A DNA stretch of 64,000 nucleotides from Maylandia zebra (lineage: Eukaryota > Chordata > Actinopteri > Cichliformes > Cichlidae), in NCBI RefSeq assembly GCF_041146795.1, contig NC_135187.1:20678556-20742555 (forward strand). Reading direction: 5' to 3'. Every line of letters starts with the position of its first letter. Positions within the stretch are counted from its first letter, which is position 1. Below, one piece after another: positions 1 to 11,563 of this stretch. Below the pieces are notes generated by a model. That model did no database searches, was not told where the DNA came from, and was given only the letters and a program-made list of their open reading frames with translations. Made by a program: the position numbers and the translations under genes.

Positions 1-648
1 GTTATTGTTCTACCTCTGACCTGTAAGTGTGATTAATCATTATGCTGATAATGCCTTTTATAATACAACAGATGTCCAACTATGGCCTTTTCAAGGTTAT
101 GTTAAATATTCCCAGTGACTTTCTCTCATTTAACTAATTAACTTCTGTAGTTATAATTATTATTATTTTATATACGTGCATCTATGGATTCTTTCTTATC
201 TTTTCTTTTTTTTTTCTTAAGAGCATTAGAGCAATAGATTTACACCCAATATCGGAGACTCTGGAGGTGGAAAGAGAGTCTTTAACCATAACCAGGAGTT
301 AAAGTGGGCTGGAAGGATCCTGAACTGTATTCTGGTTCCTTCGATTAATGAGCAGTTAAATCTGATAGGCAGATGAATGTGTGTTACTGGGAATCAGTTA
401 AATTATCATGTACTGCAGTCTGGTGTTGAGTTCACTAATAGAGCAACAAGAAAATAAAGACATCTGACGGCTCGCTTATCTGTGCTGCTGAACTATGTTC
501 TTCTGAAATGCCTTGAAAAACAAACTGAAGAAACAAATGAAATTTTCTGTTATTCAGAGGTTGCATGAAAATACTACAACAGGCAGTTTTGTTCAGGCTA
601 AACTAGTTTATACTAATGAACTGTGCTGGGCTGACCTGTCCTGTTTGA
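1..648. other. Intergenic array module, no gene seen
   Basis: No coding exon is visible. Positions about 355-640 match the sequence that follows other lectin copies (17825-18120 and 20130-20400), so this is probably the 3' flank of a lectin unit lying upstream of the window. The match is by eye. Confidence 0.5.
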
Positions 649-1107
649 TCAACCCGTTCTCACTCCCAAAGCGTAACATTTTACACTAGGCAACAAATCG
701 TCACCATATTACGTTTTCGCCTACCCACCACGTTCCTAAATGACGACCTCGGAAAAAACAGGAAATATGAGAACCGTCTGGACTGAATCTACACATGTTC
801 GCTCTTTTTCTTCAAATCGCTTAGAAACACGCTATTTAACATCATTAAAGTCCTGGTTAAGGTCAGGAATAAGGTTATGGTCAGGGCTAGGGATAAGGTT
901 AGGTTTAGGGCTGGAATACAGGGCTGGAACGTCTACTACCGCGGGAGCGTCATTGCACTGGATTCCAGCCATAACCCGCCGTGTACCATAAGAACGCCGA
1001 AGGTCTCCTTTCGCGTTCCTCAGGACGCGAAAGGAGATGTGACAAAACGCGGGACGTGACAAAACGTCGACATGTTACGCCTCGGGAGTGAGAACGCTCT
1101 GGTTTGA
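649..1107. mobile_element. MITE-like element with inverted ends and telomere-like core
   Basis: The ends are inverted copies: GCGTTCTCACTCCC-type sequence near 653-670 and its complement near 1084-1099. The flanks TTTGATCA and TTTGATTA look like an 8-bp target duplication, since other array units carry one uninterrupted TTTGATTAG here (for example 15246). An 8-bp duplication suggests hAT ancestry. The core at 850-925 has degenerate GGTTAGGG-like repeats. No transposase is seen. Confidence 0.6.
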
Positions 1108-1261
1108 TTAGTCATTGTGCTGATAACACCTTTATGGTACAATAAATATAAATTATACATCAAAAAACAAACAATATTTCTTCATGTCTTTGGAATTTGA
1201 TTTTTTTTCTGGCTTATGTTTAGTTTTGTGTACAGTTGAGCGTTTTGGTCAATCTGGCCAG

Positions 1262-1307
1262 TGATGTCACACCAGCAGTGAAAACACCCTCTCAGGCAGC
1301 TATAAAA
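1262..1307 (+). promoter_or_regulatory. Lectin-type core promoter, upstream member of a pair
   Basis: TGATGTCA at 1262 lies 39 bp before TATAAAA at 1301, with the conserved CTCTCAGGCAGC run between them. The same arrangement precedes the intact lectin genes. The leader ORF it serves (ATG 1400) stops after nine codons. A second promoter follows about 445 bp downstream. Confidence 0.7.
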
Positions 1308-1399
1308 GAAAGCAGCTCCAACTCTCTGCAGGAATCTGAACATCCTGTAGGAAGAAGCTTCAGCAGCTCCTCATCATCTTTGAGACTTAAAGCTCCAAC

Positions 1400-1429
1400 A
1401 TGATCTTGCTCCTCTTCTTCTTTGGGTGA
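1400..1429 (+). other. Decoy lectin leader ORF (9 codons)
   Basis: The sequence matches the lectin leader exon start (MILLLF...), but the frame meets TGA at codon 10 and no splice donor follows. It could be a dead leader exon or a short upstream ORF on a longer L1 transcript. Equivalent decoys lie at 15542 and 34173. Confidence 0.55.
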
Positions 1430-1701
1430 CTCTGGGTGCTGAGTCCTCTTTAATGTTGAGAATTTGTTCTGTCTTTGTTTATTATCATTCTGTTACTACA
1501 AGCTTTCCTGTTTGTTTAATCATTATGCTGAAAAGGCCTTTGATCACATCATAAATGCAGAATTACAGCAAAAACAGTCACATTCCTCTGAGTCTGCCAG
1601 GAGGACGTGGCTGTTTAGCAATTATTAATTTTCTTAGAATCTGATGGTCTTTACTGCCCGGTGTTAGTGATGTTTACAGTGGAAAGTTTTGTTCCATTTG
1701 G

Positions 1702-1752
1702 CCAATGATATCACATTGATCAGTGAAAACACCCTCTCAGGCAGCTATAAAA
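1702..1752 (+). promoter_or_regulatory. L1 core promoter
   Basis: A CCAAT box at 1702-1706 overlaps TGATATCA (1706-1713), and TATAAAA starts at 1746, 92 bp before the L1 start codon. Spacing and sequence match the other lectin promoters. Confidence 0.75.
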
Positions 1753-1837
1753 GAAAGCAGCTTTAACTCTCTGCAGGAATCCTGTACAAAGAAGCTTCAG
1801 CAGCTCCTCATCACACTTTGAGACTTAAAGCTCCAAC

Positions 1838-3245
1838 ATGATCTTGCTCCTCTTCTTGTTCAGTCTGGCTCTGGGTGCTCCTTCTGAGTCTCCTTCTGAT
1901 GGCAATGAAGTGACGCTACAATGTGGTAACTGTCCTGTAGTTTGGCTAATCTTTTCTTTATTTACTTTGACCTTTATTTATGTTTTTTTTGTAATTTTAG
2001 CACCTTTTAGTTAAACACTCCAAGAATATGTTTTTTTATGTTTCTGATGTTTTTTGTTTCAGCAGATACTGTGATACAAAAATGATTATTGCAGGATTAT
2101 AATATGTTTTTTTTTCTTCCCATACCAGATGGTTTCTCCTAAATCATAGAGTTATGATAAAGACCTGCTAATAAACACAAGAGCCACTTTGCTCTCTGTG
2201 TATTTCAACTTTCATCTTTGACTTTGTCACTATAAATAATCTCCATCTGTCAACACTTCAGGTTAAGTGGATGGAAATCATATTTTCCTTTTGATGCTTA
2301 ACTGTGTTAGCTTCTACCTTTCAGGAGTTCAGGAGTTTTTACCTGTTAGAGCTCTGACCTGTCCTGTTTGATTAGTCATTGTGCTGACGACGCCTTTATG
2401 ATACAATAAATATAAATTATACATCAAAAAACAAACAACATTTCTTCAAGTGTTTGGAATTTGATTTTTTATTTCTGGCTTTAGTTTGATTTTAGTCAAA
2501 CACTAAAATTTTCATCTGTGTCTGTTTCAGCAGTCAGCGATTCAAAATTCTTGGTGTTTCATTGTAACATATATTTTTTTCTCCATGTCAGATGGGTCCT
2601 ACTATACTGTAGAGTTATGATAAAGACCTGCTTGTAAACATAAAAAAGCAACTTACTTATCTCCACGTTTTAACTTTCACTGTCAACTATGCAGATGTGC
2701 TTTTCTCATATTCTTTAGTGGGTACATCAAAAAAAAAAATTCAGCTATACTGACAAAAACAGTTATTGTTTGTTTTTCATTAAGTTCTGACAGCTGTGTC
2801 TTCTTCAGATGACCACAGAGTTAAACTACTGCGTGGAAGCTGTCCCCCGTTCTGGTACAGTTTCAATGGCCGCTGCTACAAATATGTGGCCACACACATG
2901 AGCTGGGCTGATGCAGAGCTCTACTGTGTGTCACAGCGAGCCAACCTGGTGTCTATCTACAGCCAGGAGGAAGAAGAGTTTGTTAAATCATTAATTAAGA
3001 ACTTTGACCATGCTCAGCGATACACCTGGATTGGACTGAGTGACCTCCATAAAGAAGGCAGATGGATGTGGTCTGATGGTTGTGCAGTGAGTTTCACCCA
3101 CTGGAATGCTGGTGAGCCAAACAACGGACTTGGAGGAAAAACTGAACACTGTGTTCACAGTATCGGTGACTTAAATAAGTGGAATGATCACCAGTGTTCT
3201 CTCAATTTACCTTCTGTTTGTGCAACACGGATAAACTGCCCTTAG
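1838..3245 (+). CDS. L1: secreted C-type lectin, EPN type
   Basis: Two exons, 1838-1925 and 2809-3245, join in phase 1 to give 174 residues. Residues 1-13 are a hydrophobic leader (MILLLFLFSLALG), probably cleaved before APSE, so the product should be secreted. The lectin domain spans about 41-174: WIGL at 103-106, EPN at 132-134 (mannose-type calcium/sugar site) and WND at 154-156. Family knowledge pairs Cys41-52, Cys69-167 and Cys144-159; Cys121 and Cys173 are extra and may pair. Exon edges rest on G|GTAACT at 1926 and TTCTTCAG|AT at 2808. The whole domain sits in one exon, unusual for this fold. It resembles fish ladderlectin or nattectin-like proteins, which bind microbial sugars in mucus and plasma; that role is inferred. 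A possible ATTAAA poly(A) signal lies near 3434. Confidence 0.9.
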
Positions 3246-3548
3246 AAACTGAACTGTACATGTAAACCTTCACTGTTTATGCTATCTGTCTTTATGCGTT
3301 TTTGCAAAAGTCACAAAATTTCTAGAAACTTGATTTTCATGAATCTGGAATCAACAATTGGCATCTGGCAAGGGGATATTTACTCATCGCAAAGACTTTT
3401 GTTGGTACATAAGTTATTAACACTGCTCTAAATTAAAAGGAATGAAAAGTTATAATGAAAATTCATAATCAGTAAATCCACTGTGTGTCTCTGGGGTTGC
3501 GAGGCATGTGACAAAACATGTAAGCACATGCCCTGCGACAGCAGTTAC

Positions 3549-6253
3549 CAGGGCTGGACTGCACAAAAAATCGGCCCAGGCATTTTGACTAGAGACCGGC
3601 CCACCAGGTATTATAGGAAAAACCATAAATCCTTTGAATGAAAACAAACGCTGTTGTCACAGTGATGTACACTGTCTTGTTGATATATATGTATCTTAAA
3701 CTTAAACCTACACCATCCTCCTATTGTGGTATTCTAAACAGTACCCGAAAGTAGACTGCTTGGTCGAGTTAACCTCCTGAACTATCTACACATGGTGAAA
3801 ACCTGAAATTAAGACAGAGAAGACTAGAGGTGAGACATGATCATTACTGATTACTGATGACAGATTTAGATATATTTTCATAAACCATTCATTTGCCACA
3901 TCAATAAACAGCATGGCAGGGCAAAATATTTTTTCTAACATGGCAACCTTTAAAAAGTGAAAGGAGATAGAAAGACAGGTGAGAAAGAATAAAACTAATT
4001 GACTTTTTGATGGCATTTTACACCCAGTACTGGTACAGTATCTAGAAAATGTGGGAAAATACTGGCATCATATACAGTACTTAGCTACTTCTGAAGAAAT
4101 TATGATGGGACCCTAAAAAAAATTACTATGTACAATAATGGATTTCTATACATTTTACATCAGATGAAAACGTTTGTTGTAAGATTCAGATAATTATTTG
4201 TTAAAAGCGAGACATTTTAAATGAGAATAAGAAAGAAAAGTATTTCCTTGTGCCCCCCTCTCCCTGTTAATGCCCTACCTGGCCCCCTTGGCAAAACTTT
4301 GCTAGACCCGCCCCTGCACAGTTACCAGCTGTCAGCTACATAAAAAAAGGATCCTGGTGTTATTTGTGTCTCAGAAACAGTTCCTAACTTCCCTTCAACT
4401 CAATCATGTCACCTAAAAGGTAAACCTGTTTCTCCATCACCTGTTCAGCTCTGATGATCCAGTAAGGACATCTCCTGGTTTCATCTTCATGTTTCCCTCT
4501 CACCAGATATCCAGACATCATGACCAGCAGCTTTTACAGCTGTGGCTCCAGCAAACATCAGCTGATACTAGGAATTAATATTAAATAAATTCTAACAACA
4601 GCTGATCAAGCTTAAACGTGCTGCTGTTGTTTAGCGCGACATCCGCCGGTTTCCCCGTTCTGGCGCAAAGTGGGCGATAAACAAACAAGAGAGAAAAGCC
4701 GATCAGCTGATCATTGATCAGTTTCATGATTGAAGCAGAAACAGGAGAGGGAGGGGGGAGAATGAATGAAGAAGAGGCAGCTGTGCAGCAAAGACACAGA
4801 ATAACTCCAGCTTTGTGTCTTTTTCATTGTAGCTGAAGTACAGGACAAACTGGGTTCCTTTTCACCTCAATACGAAACCCGTAATATTTTCTCTGAATAC
4901 GAGACGATTCCGTTTTTTACGGGATGGTTGGCAACTCTACTAACTAACCTTATGAACAAAATAAGATAAAACAAGTTCAACATCAGTAACATCAAAGCAC
5001 CCGCCCAGCTGTATAGAAACTCTGTCATGCTAGCTAGTACGCAGTGCGAGTTATTGTAACTGACTGTAAAAGGTCAGCATAACGAAAATAAACTCCACCC
5101 TCATCTGGGACTCTCCTCAGCTCTTTCCGGGACAGTGGCGCAGCTGCCCCTCTGTTGGTCTTCCTTGGTCTCTTGTGTTCTGGGGGCCTCTGGATGTCTG
5201 GAGTTTTGATCTCCTCCACACCTGCTTCACGCCCTGGAGGACGGGGCTGTGGCCCCCCCACACCCTCTAGCAGATTATTACATGAAGGAACCTTTTAAAA
5301 AAACAAAAAACAAGCGCGTCCATGCTCACAGGTGTACACACGGGTGATCACACCCACAAACTACACCCTTTTTGGCTCCTACCTCAAAGCACACTGTGTT
5401 CTGTTGATCTTATGTGCTGCACAATAATGTTTAACATTTAGTATTTACTGTCATATTCCCATATATCATTGTGATGTTGTTTATTCTATTACTCTTGTTC
5501 TCTTCTGCTTGCTTTCTTTTTTCTTTCTCAGCAGGTGATCCAGGTGATTGATATATGCATTTTTTTTTTCTCTGCCCGTTCTGTTGGTTTATGTTTTTTG
5601 CCCTTCTCCCCCGTCCCTCTTCTCAGCTGTTTCTCTTTCCCTCTTTCTTTCTCCCCTTCTTTCCCCCAGTCAAGTCTGTCCCGTATTCAGTAAGTGAAAA
5701 TAAAATAAACAATAAAAGGTGAATCAAATGGACCATTACGGCAAGGCTGGGATGGTCAGTTTGGTAAAGTAAATCCGTTGGGCATCTTTCTTTGCCTTTA
5801 GACAACAATTCTGATGGCAAAAGAGCCAAACGGGACAGGCCAAAAAAAAAAGAAAAAAAAGAAAATAAACTCCACCTAAACTTGGTTTATATCTGACCCA
5901 GATAGACTGCAGGTCATAACTTCTTACCTGAAGTTCAGTTCACCGTCTCAGGTCTCTGCTCCTTCTGCCTTTCCATCATCCACCTGCCAGCGTGTTGCAT
6001 CTGCTGGCCTCCACCACTTGCTAATGTTACTGAATCTGTGGAAGCTCCACAATAGCCACCACCAAACAATTGAGTTATTTTTACACATCTCCCAGCATCT
6101 GGCCAATCCACCACCTTTCAGTGTTTATACCGTTACGGGAAAAAAAACAAAAACCCCCCAAAAAAAACAAAACCCATCAGCCCATAAAAACGAAAAATCA
6201 CCATCGGCCCACGGGGCAAATGCCCGGTATGCCCGATGGCCAGTCCAGCTATG
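3549..6253. mobile_element. hAT-type DNA transposon, non-autonomous
   Basis: An identical 8-bp target duplication GCAGTTAC flanks the element (3541-3548 and 6254-6261), diagnostic of hAT insertion. The termini are inverted: CAGGGCTGGACTG on the left against CATAGCTGGACTGG read from the right. The 2.7 kb interior shows no recognisable transposase. Parts of it (about 4780-5110 and 5870-6060) recur in reverse orientation around 54990-55161 and 56718-57070, so the family is repeated in the window. Confidence 0.8.
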
Positions 6254-6261
6254 GCAGTTAC

Positions 6262-6910
6262 CCCAGTTTTGTCAGAATCCTGGGTCTCTCGACCCAGCAT
6301 TTTGAGTTCCTTGTGTCTTTTGTATTATGTTTGATGTTTAAGGTTCTCTTTGTATCTTAGTTTATTCCATAGTGTCCAGTGTTCTTAGGTTTCCTGTTTT
6401 CTCTGTTTAGTTTCCTGTGTATTTAATAGGTTTCCCTCTGCGTAGATGACCTCCCCGTCTCCCTCTGTGTGTCTAAGTGGATATAGTGATGTGAGTATTG
6501 TGCTTTGTTCCCACTCCATGAGTTCTGTGTTTCCTCATCCCGTCATGTGCTCCCCCATGTTCTCTTTCTCCCTCCAGGCTGTCTCTGTGTACTTCCTGTT
6601 TTACTTTGAAGGTTTGTGTCTCATGTAAGTGTATTCTGCTTTGCTTCCTTGTCTCGTCATGTCTGATTTGTCTCAGCTGTGCTCTCCTCCCGTGTCTCAT
6701 TCCCCTCGTTATTCCCCAGTGTATTTAAGCCCTGTGTTTCTCTGTGTCAGTGTTGCATCCTCCTTCATGCTGTGTCTTCCCTTGTGTCCCTCTCTGTGTT
6801 TAGGTTTGTATCTTTTCCTTGAGTCACCAAATAAAGCTGTATTTCCCATGTGTTGTGTGTCTTCCATTTTGGGTCCAATCTCCTGCCTGCCCCACAGCGA
6901 TCCTTTACAA
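6262..6910 (+). repeat. Dispersed repeat, possibly LTR-derived fossil
   Basis: This stretch is related by eye to 22287-22863: it opens with a GGGTCTCTCGACCCAGCATTTTG-like segment, has TATTTAAG near 6722 and AATAAA near 6830, and closes with CTGCCTGCCC. That layout resembles a solo LTR with promoter and poly(A) signal. Clean ends and target duplication were not found here. No reading frame looks real. Confidence 0.4.
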
Positions 6911-6917
6911 GTTTAAA

Positions 6918-7262
6918 TGGTAAATGGTAAATGGCCTGCATTTGTATAGCGCTTTTCTAGTCCATAGGACCCCAAAGCGCTTTACACTACATTCAGTCAT
7001 TCACCCATTCACACACACATTCACACACTGGCGATAGCAAGCTACATTGTAGCCACAGCTGCCCTGGGGCGCACTGACAGAGGCGAGGCTGCCGGACACA
7101 GGCGCCACCGGGCCCTCTGACCACCACCAGTAGGCAAACACGGGGTTAGTATCTTGCCCAAGGACATTTGGCATGCAGCCAGGATGCAGCCTGGGATCAA
7201 ACCACCGACCTTCTGATTAGTGGCTGACCTGCTCTGCCACCTGAGCTACAGCCACCCCACAG
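6918..7262 (-). repeat. tRNA-like dispersed repeat (SINE-like)
   Basis: The 5' side carries the TATAGCGCTTT motif common in fish dispersed repeats. The 3' side, read on the minus strand, has GGCTGTAGCTCAGGTGG (box A-like) and GGTTTGATCCC (box B-like). Related tRNA-like ends occur at 18411 and 35928, and the core recurs inside the Harbinger copies at 56 and 58 kb. It does not fold as a functional tRNA, so it is called a repeat. Confidence 0.55.
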
Positions 7263-9600
7263 TTTAATCAGTATGCAAATGGGTAAAATCCACTTGTATC
7301 TTTGTCATTACCAGAAATAACTCAATCTTATCAAGATTTATTGTTTGGCTTCATTCTAAAAAGAAAACAACACAGAAGCATATCACTGAAGAGGCCAAGA
7401 GAGAGGTGCAACAATGAGTGTCTACAGCCATCTGTAAAGTTAACACCTAAAAAAATTAGCTTTGAATGTTCTTTAGGAAATCTGGAGAACCTTTCCAGAA
7501 GACTGAAGTCATACCAAACATTGACTTTAAATCTTCCCTCCCTTCTGCTTTAACAGCAGCAGATTAAATGTGCACATCTAACCTTACTGCACAAGGAGAT
7601 TAGTTCTTTTTATTTTTATTTTATTGTTTATTAAAGTGTCAGTACATTTCATCATAGATTTGTTCCTCGTGCATTAGGTTTTATTTAAGTTATCATCTTG
7701 TTTTCATCAGGAAAATAAAGGTTGTTGATGGTGTGTTGATGCTCTTCTCAGGTAACAGCCTTTCTCCTGGTATCTTCTACACACTCTTGAGACTGTGCCT
7801 GGGACTCACAGCAGACCTTCTTGCAACAGCATGTTTGGGTGTGCAAACACTGACTTTCTGGCTGTAAATCAGTGTCCCTATTATTTCCCAGAGAATTCAC
7901 ACACACTGTTGTACCTCTCTCTTGGCTTCCTCAGTGACATAAAGTGCCCTGAGGTGACTGTGGCTGTGATTTGGCACTATACAAGTAAAATTGAATTGAA
8001 ATTGAATTGAATATTGTTGTAATTGTTTACATTCCTCCAATCTGACTCAGAGACTGTGAGTAATGTCATCCACTCCACTGTTGCAGAATCCCGAGGTGCT
8101 TGTGTTAATCTCTGGGAACTTTAATCAGTTAACTATGGATAAAACACCACCTGCTTTCCTCCCAGTATGTTGACTATAACACCAGTTGAAACAGGACCAC
8201 TCACCTACTGTATGGAAACAAAGAGAATGTACACAAACTGGTGTGCCTTTTGCAACATGAATGTGCTTGTAGCATTTGTTTATGCTACCAGTAGTGATAA
8301 GGACACTAAAAAAAAGCAAAACTAGAGAAAATCCGTGAGAAGGGACAAGGAGAGAGCAACAGTTTGTAAAATCACTCCCTTTTTGATAATCTTTTGCCAG
8401 TTGTCAGTGTCATTTGCACCAAAGCATGTGAAATGGACTCACAATATTTATGCTTCCTAAATGGAAAGATTAGCAGGTAAACTTCAGAAAATGATGTTCA
8501 TGACATTGAAATTACTTACACTGTGATTCTTCGGTGCTACCATAATTTTTAGTTTATTTGATTTATGTATTTTTTTTAATTTAATGAGCTCCCAAAACTT
8601 AATTTTATACATGTTTATTTTTTACAATTTATGTCCAAAGAGTTGTGCTAACAGGGTTCTTTCTTTGTCACAGCAGCCTTTTCTTTTCATGTAGAAAAAC
8701 AGTAAAAAAAAAAAAAAAAAAAGTAACTTCTTTACAGTGACAGAAAGGGGAGTTTCACTGGTCTGGCCCACTTAAGATCAAAGTGGGCTGTATGTGGCCC
8801 ATGATGTAAAATTTGTTTGGGGCTGGCTATAAATTGGAACCCATCAAGACCAGCATGGCCCCTCCAACTTCCAGCTTCCAACCAGGCAGAGTGTTTGGCT
8901 GTGTAATGTGTGATAAAGTTTGTTTATCTATAAGGTCTAGAATAGTTGTTTTTGTATACACTGTACATATTACTTATTGCAAAATGAAGTTTTCTGAAGC
9001 ACCCCAAAACCTGTCACTGTAGGTTTGGGGGTGAAAAATTTGTTAGATTTATCCCTTCAGCTGCAGCCTTGGTGGTTTTTAATGGGCTCAGAACAAGTGA
9101 ATAAAAACACTTCAGCTTATAGGCTCTTCCAAATTTGGTACAAGGTCAGACAGTAGCAATATGTGTCCTGTCAGGATCAGATATTAATAAATTACAAAAA
9201 AGTAAAATAGCTGTTTGCATCCAATAGGATAAAAATCAAGTAAATAAGCTGTATGTGTATTTCTATAGAATTTACATTTCTTACTGATTCTTAGGGAAAA
9301 ATAAAGACTTCAGATGCCTTTGAAATCTCAGACCCCCCTGCTGTCAGAGTTATCTTCCAAGCATCGACGCAAAAAAGAAAGAAATCCTCTTGCATGGAGA
9401 GAGTTTGTTGTCTCTCTGTTTACTAAAGCAGCTCGGGAGTCTCTTCTTTTCTCTTCCTGTAAAAGCTCTGACCTGTCTGTTTACTTAATCAATGCATTTT
9501 ATGACACAATAGAATATAATTGGACAGTAAAAACAGTCACAGTCACGTGTCGGTATTCGTTGGAATTCAATGGTCTTTTCTGGCTTGTGTTTAATGTTGT
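7263..9600. other. Intergenic, no gene seen
   Basis: Positions 7305-7460 match 36825-36975, a shared array module. Apart from the LINE tail at 7899-8010 and a poly-A run near 8705, nothing recognisable is visible. The open frames are short and lack domains. Confidence 0.5.
7899..8010 (+). mobile_element. L2-type LINE 3' tail fragment
   Basis: The run TGATTTGGCACTATACAAG followed by repeated AATTGAATTGA units is typical of the 3' end of fish L2 elements. Only the tail is left; no reverse transcriptase sequence precedes it. Confidence 0.55.
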
Positions 9601-9632
9601 TTACAGTGGAGAGTTCTGGTCAGTTTGGCCAT

Positions 9633-9678
9633 TGATGTCACACCAGCAGTAAAAGAACCCTCTCAGGCAGCTATAAAA
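9633..9678 (+). promoter_or_regulatory. Lectin-type promoter of an orphan leader exon
   Basis: TGATGTCA at 9633 is 39 bp before TATAAAA at 9672, and the ATG follows 92 bp after TATA. The promoter looks complete although the gene behind it is broken. Confidence 0.7.
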
Positions 9679-9763
9679 GAAAGCAGCATGAACTCTCTGC
9701 AGGAATCCTGTACAAAGAAGCTTGAGCAGCTCCTTATAACACTTTGAGACTTAAAGCTCCAAC

Positions 9764-9851
9764 ATGATCTTGCTCCTCTTCTTGTTCAGTCTGGCTCTGG
9801 GTGCTCCTTCTTAGTCTCCTTCTGATGGCAGTGAAGTGACGCTACAACTTG
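9764..9851 (+). pseudogene. Orphan lectin leader exon
   Basis: This is an 88-nt copy of the lectin leader exon with its donor site (G|GTAACTG), but codon 17 is TAG (9812-9814). About 400 bp of recognisable lectin intron follow, then unrelated sequence and a large hAT insertion. No lectin-domain exon lies before the next leader exons at 15.5-16 kb. It is probably the front of a unit whose domain exon was lost. Confidence 0.75.
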
Positions 9852-11033
9852 GTAACTGTCCTGTAGTTTGGCTAATCTTTTCTTTATTTACTTTGGGCTT
9901 TATTTGTGTTTTTTGTCATTTTAGCACCTTTTAGTTAAACACTCCAAGAATATGTTTTTTTATGTTTCTGATGTTTTTTGTTTCATCAGATACTGTGATA
10001 CAAAAACAATTATTGTAGGATTATAATATGGATTTTTTTCTTCCCATACTAGATGGTTTCTCCTAAATCATAGAGTTATGATAAAGACCTGCTAATAAAC
10101 ATCATAAGAGCCACTTTGTTCTCTGTGTATTTCAACTTTTGCCTTGATGGACAAAATTTCATATTTGACTTTGGCACAATAAATAATCTCCAGAAGGGGA
10201 TCTGTTAACACTTCAGATTAAGTAGATGATCATATTTTCCTTTTGATGCTTAACTGTGTCGGCTTCTACCCTTTGCTAACTATGGCCCAGTTTACTTTTA
10301 AAATATAGCGTTAAAAAGCAATTCTCTGTTAAGTTTTATGTCATTTAAAAAAGAAACATGCATGTTTGTTTGTTTTTTAAATCTCAAAACGTCATGAACT
10401 CGTTAATGTGGAATTAAAAGATCCTTTAACACTTGAAGCTACTGAAGGTCATGCTCTCCTTCTGCACTCCCGAGCTGACAGCCTCTCTCACCTTTTCTCT
10501 TTGTGCATGTTTGATTGGAGGAATGGAGTCCGCTGTGCAGGTCACCAAATACTACTGACACAAGTGGCGGAGCGGGGGGGTGGCTTACTGGGCTTAAGCC
10601 CGGGTTGTTTTTTCAGAAGCCCGGGGTCTTTTGGAGTGTAATCTTTTCATAGTTAGATGCCTGGCTGACAACTGTATAAAGCAAAAAAACTACACACAAT
10701 ATTCGAAGCACATAGTGCACACTGTGGGAATTTACGACTGTGCGTAAATCCCCCCTAATATTGGTATGATCCGAGCTCAGACACTAAGCGGGGCGGGGCA
10801 GCTCCTGCTACTAGTGAGCTGTTGGAGAAACGGAGCTAGGCAAGGAGAACTGAAGTTTGACCAGGTACCAAAACAAATCATTCCTACTGTACAAATAATG
10901 TAAATATGACGGTGTATCACGAAAGATTGATATCAAACTGATCACTTGACCCATATTACGTTACTTGTTCTTCAAGTGAATCAACAAATGGCGAAATGAA
11001 AAGCCGAACAACAACAATGCTGTTTCTTTAGAG

Positions 11034-11341
11034 CATAGGTGTCAAACTCTAGCCCGCGGGCCAAATTTGGCCCGCAGCCTAATTACATTTGGCCCGCGAA
11101 GCCATACCAAATTACTATTAGAGCTGGCCTACTGGTATTATACAGCTAATATATACATTGTTTAGTATTAAGCTTTGCTTGTTCCACATTCAGTTTTTCA
11201 GCAAAACTTGTTTGAGTCCATAAGAAGAGATTCATTCTTAAATCTGGAGGAAGATATTTTTCAATAAATATTAATTTTAGCCTGCGACCTTGTTCTAGTT
11301 TTGAATTTTGGCCCACTGTGTATTTGAGTTTGACACCCCTG
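11034..11341. mobile_element. hAT MITE nested in a hAT element
   Basis: An exact CTTTAGAG duplication flanks it (11026-11033 and 11342-11349). Inverted termini are CATAGGTGTCAAACTC on the left and GAGTTTGACACCCCTG on the right. It is 308 bp, contains GGCCCGC-rich repeats and does not code. Confidence 0.85.
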
Positions 11342-11563
11342 CTTTAGAGAGTCTTAGCTTACATGTGTGTTTATTTCATATTTTCAGTTGTTTCCCTCCA
11401 CGGCTAAATAAACCGGTTTCAGTAATGCACTGATATACAAGAATGGACATAAGGGGCTTCTTTCAAAGAAAAAAACTCTGGTAGTATTTTATATATTATG
11501 CTTTGTATGTTATTCAGTATTTTTCTATGCAAAACAAGAGGAACTTCAATACACAGCAGTATA

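Noticed and set aside
5034-5261. Minus-strand 75-codon frame in the hAT element
   Set aside because: No domain, no start context, and not preserved in the related sequence at 56.7-57 kb.
7204-7257. tRNA gene from box A and box B-like sequence (also at 18411, 35930 and 40905)
   Set aside because: Boxes are degenerate, no cloverleaf can be drawn by eye, and the copies are part of larger dispersed repeats.
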